Shown in pieces: positions 33,040 to 44,640 of a DNA stretch of 64,000 nucleotides. The stretch is from positions 1,423,001 to 1,487,000 of the forward strand of contig CAHIKZ030005492.1 of NCBI GenBank assembly GCA_903632075.3, in the 5' to 3' direction. Source of the stretch: Acanthosepion pharaonis (taxonomy: Eukaryota > Mollusca > Cephalopoda > Sepiida > Sepiidae). The position numbers and the translations under genes are program-made. The notes beneath the pieces are model-generated. The model had not been told where the DNA came from. It made no database searches and was given only the letters and a program-made list of their open reading frames with translations. Every line of letters starts with the position of its first letter. The first letter of the stretch is position 1.

Positions 33040-33265
33040 GCTTCACTCAATTAATTGGCTTCACTCATGGCTGTGTTGGTCTAAAGCACATTGGATCTAA
33101 TGATGGTCTCTCCTGCTAGGAGTGTGCAGGTTTGAATCCAGCCAGTCAGTGCATCTTTTCTTTAACAAGATTTCTCTAATATTCAGGCTGGTAGATGAAA
33201 ATTAATAAATATACTGTTTAATAAATAAATAGAGTGCCTACTCAAATATGGGTATCCACTAAAAT
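33040..33265 (+). mobile_element. tRNA-derived SINE, family D
   Basis: A tRNA-like head at 33062-33151 is followed by an unrelated body and an A/T-rich tail containing GGCTGGTAGATGAAAATTAA and GAGTGCCTACTCAAATATGG. The body and tail recur at 32750-32935 (+) and 55735-55870 (-). Confidence 0.7.
33062..33151 (+). other. tRNA-like SINE head with long variable arm (type II)
   Basis: Acceptor halves CACTCAT and AGTCAGTG pair except for one mismatch. Box A is TGGCTGTGTTGG and box B is GGTTTGAATCC. A variable arm CTCCT-GCT-AGGAG forms a 5-bp stem, as in Ser or Leu tRNAs. The anticodon stem is poor (CATT/AATG with a 6-base loop), so it is not a functional tRNA gene but a tRNA-derived Pol III promoter. 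Confidence 0.6.
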
Positions 33266-33639
33266 ATAACATGTGATGATTGCTTGCAGTGGGAAAATGA
33301 TAGTGAACATGCTGTTCTGATTTTTTTGCCCTTACTCTCTATATTTACAATCCTCTGTCTGTGGTATTAAGCACTCTTTCCCATAAATATAGCAAATTTT
33401 AAACATCATGTTTGTGCGTGTGTGTTATTCTTACATTCTAAAAATATGTTTGATAAACCATAAAAACAATTCAGTCAATTAAATTGAAATTCATGGTATG
33501 ATAAATTCATTGATGAAAGCCATAGGAAAAGCAAGATGAATTGTTCTTTTGAATATGTCTATAAGTTTTTACATAGATTGGCCGTATTTATCTCAAATCT
33601 GTAAGCTATCAAGTGCTGTAATATCAATCCACCTATATG

Positions 33640-33800
33640 AAAAAGATACTTAAGGCAACAGAGATATGGTTCTACAGAAAGATGCTGAAAATATCATGGA
33701 TGAAGCATTTGAGTAATGAGAATGCTTTAAGGAAAATAGAAATGAAAAATACACTTTTACTTCAAATTAGAAAGAAAAGAGCGAGTGAGAGAGAAAGCTG
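33640..33800 (+). pseudogene. RTE LINE C-terminal fragment (copy 3)
   Basis: LKATEIWFYRKMLKISWMKH then LSNENALRKIE matches the conserved C-terminal region (FYRRML-ISW-EH-SNEEVLRK pattern) of RTE reverse transcriptases. It is short and isolated. Confidence 0.65.
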
Positions 33801-33949
33801 TTGAAAGTTGTTCATCTACATCCTGAAAAGACACAGCAGGTGAAAGAAGAAGAAAAATATTACTGTTCTTTAATTTTTCTGTAATAACCTCACACACAGA
33901 ACATTTTGATTTTGATGTTCAACTTCATTGAATATAAAATCAACCTTTC

Positions 33950-34900
33950 AATTTTTAATTTCACTTTCCTTTAACACCATAATTTCATCACCATTAAACA
34001 TCACAAATAATTACCAAATCATCAGGTTCAATGGGCTAATTACTAAGCTTATTCTTCTATGTGTTGTGCCCCTCAAGACATTGATAATCATTGTTCTCCA
34101 AAATTTTGTGTCTTTAGCTCTTAGTAATTGTTGTCTTTTTGTTATCTCCCATAAATTCTGTTCTACCATCCATTTACGCATGCTTGTTAAGTACTACTTT
34201 TATTCACTTATCCCTCTTGCCTTCAATATGTCCTGTGAATGTTAAATTTTCTAAACCTTCTTTCCTCATTATGTACCCTAAAAATTTCAATTACCTCTTT
34301 CTGATTTGTGTCCATTTTGTTTCTATTTGCCTTGAATCTTTGCTGCTGCTCACATGTTTATTGCATGCTATTCTCAGCATCCTTCTATAGAGCCACATTT
34401 TGGGTGCTTCAAGTCTTTTCTTCATCTGTGAGAGATTATCCAAAATTCACTGTCATATAAAAGGACTGATATTACATAACAGCTTAGTTTTTCTTTTTCT
34501 TAATACTTTGCTTAGCTTTTGGAATGCATTTTTGCTATCCTAATACACCTTCAGATTTTGGTTCACACTTTCCATTCTCTGTTAAACGAGTTCTCAGATA
34601 TTTGCTTTTGGTATCTATCTCCAATTTGTAATTTGAATGTTGTGTTTTTTTTTACTAATAGCTATATATTCTATCTTCTTACAACTGAAGTTTAATTCTT
34701 TCTTCTCACTTTCCTTCACTGTCTTCTGTAAGAGTTTTTAGTTTCAATAGTGTGTCATCTGCATATCATATGCTGTTAAGATTGTAGCTGCCAGTAATAA
34801 ATCCTGGTAAGACTTCCAGTTCTCTCAGAATTGCCTCACTGCATAGGTTGGATAAGTCCAATAATCAAGATATAGACCATTCACACTACCTTAAACAAAA
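33950..34900 (-). pseudogene. RTE LINE relic (copy 4)
   Basis: The minus strand, from about 34890 down, passes through an intact-looking TAT GCA GAT GAC, that is YADD (rc 34754-34765). Decayed sequence like ISKKKHNIQ and KLQIGDRY follows, then the C-terminal region, and a 3' end at about 34130-33950. That 3' end matches 38090-38262 in opposite orientation (GTTTAATGGTGATGAAATTA). Many stops. Confidence 0.7.
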
Positions 34901-34904
34901 AAAA

Positions 34905-35755
34905 AAAGTCTGGAACGAAAATCCCATTAAGAGTGAAAGAGTGATAAAAATTAGTGCACTTGAGAAACCTATTTTCCTGAAGAACTCTTATATGAAAAAG
35001 GCTTTATAACTCTTAATTGATAGTTATGCTAAGTGTATTGTCAATAAATACTGAATTTTTAATTATAATGAAATGCCTAATCCATGCCATTGCTTTTTAT
35101 TTTTTAACTATATTATTGGTGCTTTTATTTTATTTTTTAACGATATTATTGGTTTTTAACTATATTATTGGTGCAATTTGGGTGCAATTATTATTGTCAT
35201 CATTATTACCTCCACAACCCTTTTCCACATAATCTTCATCTTTTCAGCCAGAAGGTAATATTTGCTACTATCAGCATTATATTGAACTTGATAATGTATT
35301 TGTGAATTGACCTATTATATCTTTATTAGGTTGTGTGAAGGAACACAAATATAGATATCACCATGTTACACTGATATTTTCTTCTCATCCTGTCTAAATC
35401 ACAATACCTGATCTATACCATTCATGATTGTTGCTCCTCTTGTAAAATACTTCATCTCCATTAGACAAATCTTCCACATTAGTACAACAAATATTACTCC
35501 TTTCTTTGAATTCCATTATCAGATTCAAATTCAAATTTTACAGATTCTTTCAGGGCCAAATGCAATGCTTTCAAATTCCTTCTCACCATAATAAATGCAG
35601 TTCCAGATTTGAGTTCAGGAGGATCACTACTAAAAATATTTGAATCAGCTTAAAACCAAAAAGCAACTGACCTGAGGAAAATACAATTTAACAAGTGCAA
35701 TGTGAGCAGAAACAGCCTAAACTAGAGCTAAATCCAAAACATGTTGTGGATAGAT
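34905..35755. other. AT-rich stretch, nothing recognised
   Basis: Only short tandem similarity (TATATTATTGGTGC-type) near 35100-35180 stands out. Confidence 0.5.
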
Positions 35756-35759
35756 ATGT

Positions 35760-36130
35760 ATAAATGGTAGACCCCAGTAAAAATATGAAAAAAGTAAAAT
35801 CTGAAAAATATTAGAAATTTAAAAACACATTAGAAAACAGATCATAAGATATAAAAACAGAATTTTGTAATTGGTTACTACTGCTTTTAGTAAATTAAAA
35901 ATCCTTCAAGTTTTTATCCACCTAAAAACAGATAAATATCAACTTTTGAAGCAGGTCATGATCATTTAACTCAAAAATACTAGCTTGTTTACATAAATAT
36001 GCACTAAGTAACTCCCTTTAACCAAAGCAGTAAGTAGTCAGACATCAAAAGTCAATATACTGGTACTTCCATTTCTCCTGTAAACTATATGTCATGACCG
36101 TTACTAAAATGTATAAACTTTTCTGCATCT
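35760..36130 (+). repeat. Dispersed repeat family E (copy 1)
   Basis: Aligns with 55990-56350 in the same orientation: AGCAGATCATAAGATATAAA-type and AACAGATAAATATCAAC blocks followed by GCAGGTCATGATCA-type sequence. No conserved frame; class unknown. Confidence 0.55.
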
Positions 36131-37424
36131 TATAAATGTCTCTTTCCATGGCCATTTCAGATATTAGTTACTCCAATGACTGAGATGCTTCAATCAAAAA
36201 TTTTTTGGCTCACTGAAGAGTGAGATGTCTCATTGATACTCTAAGGATATATCTCTCTAATTCATCCTCTTGTCTATCAATGAAAGCATGATATACTTTA
36301 ATGTAACCAACATGTATTATTTCCTATTTCTGACCATATCTCCTAAGCATATTTTCCATCCACAAGATTAGGTGGCCACTTACATAAAAATATTATTTAT
36401 ATCAGACTGTCCCATAACTTGCTTCTGTGTTAAATATCTTTTTTCAGAACAGCAAATAATCAAATATGGCAGCCACATTTATGGCTATCTTGTAGCTTTA
36501 TAATGGAACTACTTTGTATCAAAAACAATTTACATATTAACACTTTTATGCAGTGAATTTTTCTGGTGATGTAGAAATATGTTACATATACACCATGTAT
36601 ATATAAATATATGAATACACATTGCATTTTACATATGTTGATATTTGATCAAATGTTACAAAATTGAAACATGTTTATAACAATTTTAGACTGAGATGTT
36701 GATAGTGATTAGGTGATTCCAGTGTTTCTGGTATTGATGGTGATGATGATAATGATCATACTGCTGAATTAGTAATAATCATAACAGAAGTGATTACAGT
36801 AATGACAGGGATAATGACAGATATTAATGATAATGGCAATGGTCAAAGGGCAATCAATTACTTACTATATTAATATTACTAAGCTTGACAGAGTTCGTCT
36901 TCTAATTAGATTAAACTGTATAAAGTTATCTTTCTTTGAAAGATAGAACTTTAGTCTTGTGTTTTTGAAGAGGAAATACAGAAAAATGTCAAGCTCAAGC
37001 ACATTGTTATTCCTCTGTATGACCCTTCCGAGTGTCTGAAGAGTGGATAGTTACCAAAGAACCTATTATTACAGTTATGATTTGTTCAAAGTGGTATCAT
37101 AGATAATAGACATTTGGAGAGCAAACTAATAATAGCAAAATTGATCTATTCTTTATGGATATCATTAAGTTGAAGAGTATTTGAACATAATAAAAAAGAA
37201 CAGTTTATCTTAGCTTAAAATTAATTTGCTTCTATATAAATATGTGATGTCACCAGTTCGATACTAAAAGGAGGACATCAAGAACCTCAGATGAAGATTA
37301 ACATGCACGATATATAGGGTTAAATAGTCATGTTTAGCTTTGGAAAAATTAAAAATATCCATATTATTATTTTCATTCACTTTTAATATTGTTATGGTTT
37401 CAATACAAAAACCTCCATATATGG

Positions 37425-37461
37425 TGAAAATATAGTTTTAAGTTATGCTATATGCTATATG

Positions 37462-37526
<65 letters not shown>

Positions 37527-37665
37527 CATATATATATATATATATATATGGGTAACAGTGATCAATATCAAAGAAACATTGAGGTCAACACTGTCTGTTT
37601 GAATGCAATCTTCAGGCCTTGTCCTGAATATTATGTTCAAGCATGAAACAGACTGTGTGTGCGAG
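37425..37665 (-). mobile_element. PLE tail (family B), with inverted partner and long (TA)n
   Basis: TTTTAAGTTATGCTATAT runs into TGCTATA repeats, then (TA)n at about 37463-37549, then CAGTGATCAATATCAA, matching the tail of the PLE at 30.6 kb. On the minus strand CCTGAAGATTGCATTC and AAACAGAC form a deleted hammerhead-like core at about 37590-37615. A + strand partner follows at 37617-37665 (CCTGAATATTATG...CATGAAACAGACTGTG). The two halves make an inverted pair. Confidence 0.6.
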
Positions 37666-37724
37666 ATTTAAATTTGTATGTGAATCCAACAGAATGGAAA
37701 ATATATAAGACAATTCATAAAAAA

Positions 37725-37862
37725 AGACAATTTGACATGTTTTGTTGATTAATGTCATCAGAAAAATGTTTTTGTATTTCAGGCATATCAATGTAGATTT
37801 GGTTGAAATAAAATTTATTTTTCTGATGACGCTTGATCAGTGAATCATGTCAAGATATAAAT
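37725..37862. repeat. Inverted pair of hammerhead-like cores
   Basis: Left arm (minus strand): CTGATGAC (rc 37754-37761), AAAAC, GTC (rc 37734-37736). Right arm (plus): CTGATGA (37823-37829), GAATC (37842-37846), GTC (37849-37851), with TTTT upstream and AAGA downstream able to form stem I. Arms share TTTCTGATGAC and ATGTCAA. Core positions are mutated (AAAAC, GAATC), so activity is doubtful. Confidence 0.5.
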
Positions 37863-38089
37863 TCAACAAATTGTCTTATATCTAAACATACCTTTTTCAA
37901 AACTACCTAATGGTACCAAAATGGACTAGTCACTCTTTTCCTCATTCTTATTCTGTTCTTGTATAAAGTTAGATCAAGAAACAGAAGTTTACATTTGAAA
38001 AGATGACAAGAAAAAATTAACCCTTACAATGTAAGGATCTGTAAATGGAGAGTAGAACAGAGTTTAAGAGAGATAACAAAAAAATCAAC

Positions 38090-38262
38090 ACCAACATTAA
38101 GAGCTATAAAGGACATAAAATTGTGGAGAGCCATGATCACCAATGCCTTGAAGGGACACGACATGTAGAAGAAGAAAAATAAGCATAGTAATGATGATTT
38201 GGAAATTATTTGTGATGTTTAATGGTGATGAAATTATGGTGTTGAGATGAGTAATGATGTTT
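38090..38262 (+). mobile_element. RTE LINE 3' end (copy 5)
   Basis: GTGGAGAGCCATGATCACC encodes WRAMIT, the C-terminal end of the RTE ORF, followed by a stop and 3' UTR with GATGATTTGGAAATTATTTG. It is the counterpart of the minus-strand copy near 33.95-34.13 kb and is interrupted at 38263 by a solo LTR. Confidence 0.65.
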
Positions 38263-38267
38263 ATAAG

Positions 38268-38477
38268 TGTTACACCGGCCTCTAACACAAGGGAATTACA
38301 CTGGTTCTCACTATATATATAGTGTCAGTAGTACCTACCCGTAGTAGCAGCGACAGTACTACACTGCCTAACTGAGTAGTACCCGTTTCCTACATTTGTA
38401 TCTGTGATGTTCAATACACTTGTTCCTTAACCCAACTTCGACTTGATTTTCTTATTTTACTATTGTGCCACGACACA
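38268..38477 (+). mobile_element. Short solo LTR (family 2) with 5-bp target duplication
   Basis: 210-bp segment with TG...CA ends (TGTTACACCGG to CCACGACACA), flanked by ATAAG on both sides (38263-38267 and 38478-38482). It is clearly richer in GC than its surroundings, contains a TATATATA stretch, and has no coding content. It sits inside RTE 3' UTR sequence, so it inserted after that RTE copy. Orientation is inferred and could be reversed. Confidence 0.8.
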
Positions 38478-39529
38478 ATAAGGATTTTAAAAGAAAGAGT
38501 AATGGTTAAAGTACATTTCTATGAAATATTGTTGTCAGTATTTACCAGGATTGTTTTAAGAGTGGGAATAAATTTCATATTTACACAGCTTTTAACCCAA
38601 CTCTACTACAAACAAGTAAATAACCATTTTAACTGCAAGGCTTGCTAACCATCAATCTGTATCAAGGCCCCTGGTCAGTGTTATCATGATTCTTGTTAGG
38701 AAGTTTGTAGTTGAATAGCTGATAATTGTAGTAACCTTTTTAATATAAACCATAACAAGATAAATCTGATTAAGTCTTTCACTGCTGTAGATGTACTTAC
38801 ACACATCTTTATGAAACTTAAATTTTCTGCTGTTGATATATATATATTTATACGTTTAATTTTCAAGACACCATGAAATAATGGTCCTTAGTATTTGTCT
38901 TAAAAGCTAACTTGCACAGTGTAATCAGTGTAATTTCCAAACCAGTGTAGACATATAGTACTGTACAATATGACCTGTGTATTGTGGTTGTCATTTAGTT
39001 TACACTACAGAGTATTTGATCATAAGAAATTGCCATCATCAACATCTTTCATATCATCATTTATTTACAGTAAACGGCAATTTCCTATTTTCCCAAAATG
39101 GGCCAGCACAGCCAGACAACAATGCTATAACAATGCAGTAGTGAAAGTGTTAAAGGAAAACAAAAGTTGTGATTTATCACTTCACATCCTAATAAAAATG
39201 AAACATGAATTAAGCAGCAAATTTAAAGAAAGAAATTTGATTCTTCCAAAATTGTTCATATCTGACAACAATCTTTTATTTATTATTCAGAATATTTTCA
39301 TTGTATTTATTACTTTAAAATTAATTCTCCAATTCTCAAAATAAGTCTTGCTGAGATTTTTCTCTTTCAGTTTTCCTTGTATTTTTTATTTCTTTTCACT
39401 TTTCTCACAAGAAAAAAATTAAACACAAAGCAAAAATACAAACATAAAAATAATTATTATTTCATGAAAAATTGTATATATAATCATATAATTTGTTTAT
39501 GTACAAAATACAGAAAAAAATACCAGTCA

Positions 39530-40090
39530 GGTTTCTGATAACAAAACTTAAGCTCCATCCAGATTAATCAGTTTAGTTTACCACAAGTTATAAGTTAACA
39601 ATGCCTTTGCCATCTTAGTTACATCAAAACTGTTCATCTTTCTACATCTACAGGATTGACTTACTTTTATTCCCTACATATTTCATTAGTAACAAGCATG
39701 TTCCACTTAGAAACTACTACTTTGGGGAATAGATTCCTGTATGGATGCTTCCCAGAATACTGCAATTTTAATCTCTTCATGTCTAGGGTCAGTAGTTATC
39801 TATTCACCATGTCTCCATAATTTTCACTTCCTCCTTCCTCCTCTTACAATCATATCACACACATCATTCACTAACTTTCTACCTTGAATAGCTCTTAGGC
39901 CTTGTATTGTGTGAATATTACTTAAAAAAATAGTAATTTCTTCAAATCTAGATTCAATCATTATCTATCCTCCATATCCTCATAATTTTCACTTTCTACT
40001 TCCTCTTCTTAGGTTCATATCACATTCCTTATTCAGTAACCTTTTACTTTGAGTGGCAGCTAGGCCTTGTATTGGGTGCACATCAGCATT
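39530..40090 (-). pseudogene. LINE C-terminal relic (CR1/Jockey-like) with tandem partial duplication
   Basis: The minus strand near 39790-39690 reads MKRLKLQYSGKHPYRNLFPK then VVVSKWNML, resembling the C-terminal domain after RT in Jockey/CR1-type LINEs (pattern R-x-x-x-F-P-x-R-V-V-x-x-W-N-x-L). Upstream, a segment encoding GLRAIQGRKLVNDVCDMI-like sequence appears twice (about 39830-39905 and 39985-40085), suggesting a local duplication of roughly 175 bases. Confidence 0.5.
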
Positions 40091-40499
40091 AAAAACATCT
40101 AGGACCTGAATCTTTTGGAAATAAACTAGGCTAACATTAAAGATAAATAGATGGAAAATAAGATTGTAACACCTTTCATCTAGGTTTCACTTTATTCAAT
40201 ATCAAACATTCAGGTAACATATGTGGATTAAAATAAATGGTCACATATTCAGAACAAATCAATACAGATACAACATCCAAAATAGCAGATGTGTCAACAA
40301 TACTAAAACCCTACATTACTGGGGCAAATGTTTTTAAAGCAGAATGTACTTCATTTTGAGTCATTTATAAATGGAGTTGGTTACTTGATTTATTTTAGAC
40401 ATTTTTTATTTGTGTATGCAAATTCATCTTCTCGGTACTGTGTCCCCACAGTGCATAGGCAATTGTGGCTCTCAACAACTTCCTTTCTTTTGCAGCTCT

Positions 40500-41330
40500 T
40501 AATAATGTGTTTGTATTTTTAATATCCCTCTCATTTCCTGTTTTGCCATCAATTTACACAAACTCATTAGGTTGGTTACTCACTGTTTACTTCTGCTCCT
40601 CTTGCCTTGAGTATGTTCTGGGTCAAATTTTCTAAACCTTTTTTTTTCTTCATTATGTGCCCTAGAAATTTCAATTATCTTCTTCTGATTCTAAATATAA
40701 CTGTCTTTTCTGTTTCCATTTTCCTTAAAACATTCCCATTTCTCACATGCTCTGTCCATGGTATTCTCAGCATTCTCCTGTAGAATAACATCTTTTTTCG
40801 CTTCAGGTCTCCTTTTCATCAGTGAGGAAATTGTCCAGTATTCACTGCCACATAGGAGAATTTATATTACATATCAGTTCAGCATGCATTTATTTGTTTC
40901 TAACAATATTTTCCTGTTTCTTAATACTTAATGCTTTTGGAATGCATCAATGTGCCTTCAATTTTCAGTGTTTCATTTTCTATCTTCTGTTAAAAAAAGT
41001 TTGATTTTGATTCTCTCCAGTTTGTAGCTTATATATTGGGATGTTTCTCTTGCTGATAACCATATATTCTATCATTTTACAATTGATGGTTAGTCTTTTC
41101 CTCACACTTTCTTTTACTAATTTGTCTAGGAGTTCCTGAAGTTTCCTTTCTGTGTATGCTATGAACACAGTGTCATCTGCATCTCTTATGTTGTTCAGAT
41201 GGTGCTCACCAATATCAAATCCTGGTAGGACTTCTCATTCTCCTTGGATTGCCTCATGGTAAAGGTTGAATAAATCCAGTGAGAAGACTCATCATTGACT
41301 TACATCCCTTTCTTTGTACTAATTTAATTT
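40500..41330 (-). pseudogene. RTE LINE relic (copy 6)
   Basis: Minus-strand reading gives FDIGEHHLNNIRDADDTVF with DADD (rc 41172-41183) in place of YADD. AYTERKLQELLDKLVKE, RKRLTINCK and EYMVISKRNIPIYKLQTGE follow, the standard RTE succession after the catalytic box. Lower coordinates (40560-40720) match copy 4 at 34.16-34.31 kb nucleotide by nucleotide. Stops are frequent. Confidence 0.8.
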
Positions 41331-41339
41331 TCTATCCAT

Positions 41340-42525
41340 ATGCATGCAGTTTGCTCCCATTATCTACAAATATCTAAACATATTCACAATCAGGTTATTA
41401 AAAGGTAACATTTTCATATTTCCTAAAATAATTGAAAACTATCATACTGAATGAGATGATGCTTTATAGGTGCACTTGTTTGTGGTTTATTCTATGAAAT
41501 CATTTGAAACTATCCTCTTCTAAGGCTGTTGAGAGTTTTTCCTTTTGTTTTTGTCATGCATTTATTCAAAGGTAGAAGGTGAACTCCAAAAGCTAGAAGC
41601 AAAAGATCTGCTTCCATGCAAGCAGACAATAAAACAAAAATATTTCTCAAAATGGAATTGGGAATAAAACAACAGAAATATGAGAAGTATAAAAGTATTT
41701 TTTCATTTTTATCTATTGAAAGTAAGCATACATATATATATATATAAGTAAGAAAATAAACCAGATATTCTTAAATGAATATATCTAAAATCTGTGACTA
41801 TGTGCATTCAAATTTTAACATAGTTTTGTTTTTTTTAAGTGAAGGTCTTTTGATTAAAATGACTCCATAGAACATTTGAAGCAAAAGTTCTTGGAACTTT
41901 GACCTTCAAGAAAGAATTTAACAATAAATCCATTTTCTCCAAAAATAAGAAAAAAATGACAAAAAAGGGAACAATCAATTCCTATCACTCATACCAGATT
42001 ATTGATTATATTCAAAAAAATTTAAGAACATACCTTCTTAAAAAAAAAAAAATAGGACCTATCCTTTAGCATTGATTTGGAAACCCTTAAAGCTTGACAG
42101 AACTCATATTGGACTCATATAAGCTATAAAATTATCTACACACATACACATTGGCATTTACATTACTAGGACTGACAATGTAATTCCTAATTTTTAAATA
42201 TAAATAAAATATATTATACTAGCATAATACCATAGTAACAATGTGACTATTTTTTAATACAATCAGGGTACCTGAGCACTCTAGGACCAAAGGGTTGCAC
42301 ATTTGCACTTAAGTGTATACTTTATTGTGTTGCCCCCCACCCACAATATATGGCTATGGTTACACATTGTGTTTTATATACACTAAACAGATAATATAAC
42401 TGGATTACACTAAATGATATACAAATCAATGTTTCCAAAATAAGTGGGACATAAATTGTATCTAAATTAATTATTAATTACACCGTATTATATGATTATA
42501 TGTATTATACTGTATTGTATGATTA
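41340..42525. other. AT-rich stretch, nothing recognised
   Basis: No gene or repeat family that I can support. Confidence 0.5.
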
Positions 42526-42529
42526 GGCT

Positions 42530-42583
42530 TTAACATTATTATATTAGTAGTAGTATTTAACATTATTATATTAGTAGTAGTAT
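42530..42583 (+). repeat. Perfect 27-bp tandem duplication
   Basis: 42530-42556 and 42557-42583 are identical (TTAACATTATTATATTAGTA then GTAGTAT). The second unit overlaps the start of the hairpin that follows. Confidence 0.97.
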
Positions 42584-42645
42584 TCCAGTGCATGCATTTC
42601 AGAATGGATGCCTCCATTCTGAAATGCATGCACTGGAATACTACT
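42576..42645. repeat. Perfect 33-bp hairpin with 4-base loop
   Basis: Arm 42576-42608 (through TTCCAGTGCATGCATTTCAG) is exactly complementary to 42613-42645, with loop TGCC. The arms contain no mismatch, which is unusual for old noncoding DNA. It could be a recent fold-back duplication, a hairpin RNA precursor or an assembly artefact. Confidence 0.95.
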
Positions 42646-42649
42646 GTGC

Positions 42650-44075
42650 TGTCAAATCCAACATGTACTGTAATTCTCCAAAATGAACATCCAATTTTTC
42701 ATATTCATCTAATTAAAAAATAAGAACATATTTGACTCTCCATGGCATGAAATCTGCTTGCACTAATCTAACCACACTGTCTAAATCTGGTGCACTGGTA
42801 TGAGTGTTACTTTGCCATAAGATAACCAAATATTTTGAAAATTTCCTTAGAGCATCCACTACTTTTAGCAACTACATACTGTATCAGGTAAAAATTGTCA
42901 TTGTCTGTTATGGTGTCTCAATTTTTTTCGTGAGTGTTTATAGAGTTCACAACCAATCATAAGAGACAAGACATAACAAGCAACAAAATTCAAAAATCAA
43001 CCAATCAATTAGATGCATACACACACCTCTTCAAAAATGTTTCTCATTGCCACCAAGATGTCCAACCAAATAAGCTGACATAGGTATGGCATAAAAATAT
43101 AACTAAAATCTCTGCCTTCATTACATCAAGAAGTACTCAACACTTACTTTCCATACAGCTCCAATTTCACCTTTTCATGAAAAGAAATAAACACACATAC
43201 ATAAATATAAACGTTTTTATCCAAACCCATTCCTTTAATTTTCAAGTGCCTTCCATTTTCCGTTGACTTTCCATTTCAGCTCCTCTTTAATGTTTTCAAA
43301 CAAGTTTGAATATCTTTCTTTCTTTAAAAGGTTAGAAACTACTTAGAATAGAAAAGGCCATTACTATGTGATGACTGAGTTGAGTTAGTCTGAAAAACAT
43401 CATTTGCTATCATTTTATATATTTAGATTGATATATATTTCATGAAAGATGACAGACAAGGATATTTGTTGCTGTTTTGTTTTTTCTATTTTTTTGTTAA
43501 TATTTTCTTGTTTATTTACAAGATAGCATATGTTAGTGATTGAATGCTTCTAACCATGTTTCTGGTCATTTTTAAGATCCAGGCTTATATAGATGTTTCT
43601 TTCCCATATTCAAATACTTTTCAAACTCAGCATGATGATTAAACTTTATAGCAATATTCCAGGAATATAACTGGCCTATTTGTTGAATACATTTAAAGCT
43701 ACAATTCTAAATGAAGATTTTGTTTTCTAAAATTTATTTTATGCTAAGGGCTTTCAATCTGTTGTTAACTGGGGCAAGAAATGGCTTGGTGTCTCAATTA
43801 ATAGCTTCAAAATGAAACTGCTCTCTTTTAATCATCTGAGAAAACCCTTTTTACCTTCCATCAGCATGGCTGATGCTAACCTCCAGGAGAGTGACTCATT
43901 GCACCTTTTCAGGCTAACATTTTCCAATTGTTAGGTCTGCTGCTATAAAAGCTGGTTCACTCTCTCATGCTAGATAATTCTTCTCTCCAGAATATATCTT
44001 ACACATTTACATGTCTACTGTTCATACATGTATTGAATATTGCTGTCACATCTGATCTGGTGTTTCTGGTATATA
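42650..44075. other. Gene-free stretch; possible TATA element
   Basis: GTGACTCAT near 43891 (AP-1-like) and CTATAAAAGC near 43948 could be promoter elements, but no exon follows. Nothing else is supported. Confidence 0.3.
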
Positions 44076-44079
44076 TTTA

Positions 44080-44170
44080 GCTATGGGTTAAATAGCAGTG
44101 TAGACTGGGTTCTCTATTTTGGGGTGGGAACCAGCCTAAGAGAAAGAATGCCCTGAAATCCAAACTATGG
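44080..44170 (-). repeat. Family C repeat fragment (reverse copy)
   Basis: The reverse complement reads TTTGGATTTCAGGGCATTC then GGCTGGTTCCCACCCC and CTATTTAACCCATAGCT, matching 23.46-23.55 and 61.79-61.88 kb. Confidence 0.55.
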
Positions 44171-44239
44171 AGAAAACAACAGGAAGACTCTCCATTATCT
44201 TTCCCATGAATACATAGTAATTTTCAGGTAATAAAGAAA

Positions 44240-44290
44240 AGGAATTTGTGGAGAATCATGGTTGCCTATGGCTGTAAGAGATATGATATT
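44240..44290 (+). mobile_element. RTE LINE 3' end scrap
   Basis: TTGTGGAGAATCATGGTTGC resembles the RTE C-terminal WRAMIT/WRIMV coding segment at 38.13 kb. Confidence 0.4.
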
Positions 44291-44384
44291 GAAAATAAAC
44301 AAAAACTACAAATAAAAAAATGCATATATATTACAAATCTAAATCTATACAGGCAGTTTTTTTTTTATATAGGATGCCAATGCT

Positions 44385-44640
44385 CTCTCATTTATATTAT
44401 TTACATTGTTTGGACTGTTGTCCTCATCTTTATTGTCATGTTCAAAATGTTTCAGCTGTTGTACGCTCTAGCCTTCCCCAGGTGATTGGAATTTTGAACA
44501 AAACCCTTTATTTCTTCTTGTTCTAGTTCCACGTGCCATACCACTCCCTTTAACCCAATTCTCCAAGTTTTTGTCTACCATTGCCATAGCCACGTAATGA
44601 ACTCACAACACTGCTTTTATCCACTGGGCCATGTATCCTT
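44385..44640 (-). mobile_element. tRNA-derived SINE (family A, copy 3)
   Basis: The minus strand starts CATGGCCCAGTGGATAAAAG (box A) with GTTGTGAGTTCATTACG (box-B-like). A body and GGGGAAGGCTAGAGCGTAC follow, then GCTGAAAC and the tail ATGACAATAAAGATGAGGAC down to about 44385. It matches copy 1 (612-877) throughout. The hammerhead-like 5' core is lost (CTGGGGA). Confidence 0.65.

Noticed and set aside
33062..33151. Functional tRNA gene
   Set aside because: Anticodon stem is poor, the acceptor has a mismatch, and SINE body and tail follow; better explained as a SINE head.
37452..37646. ORFs on both strands made of Tyr-Ile repeats
   Set aside because: Translation of a (TA)n tract; the same applies to ORFs at 21534-21719, 30235-30417, 48719-48937 and 55381-55662 (N-terminal part).
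38970..39344. 124-residue + strand ORF
   Set aside because: No motif, splice signal or repeat relationship seen; C-terminus is low-complexity hydrophobic. Could not be supported as coding.
43885..43960. AP-1 site plus TATA box
   Set aside because: No associated transcript or exon; kept only as a note in the region entry.
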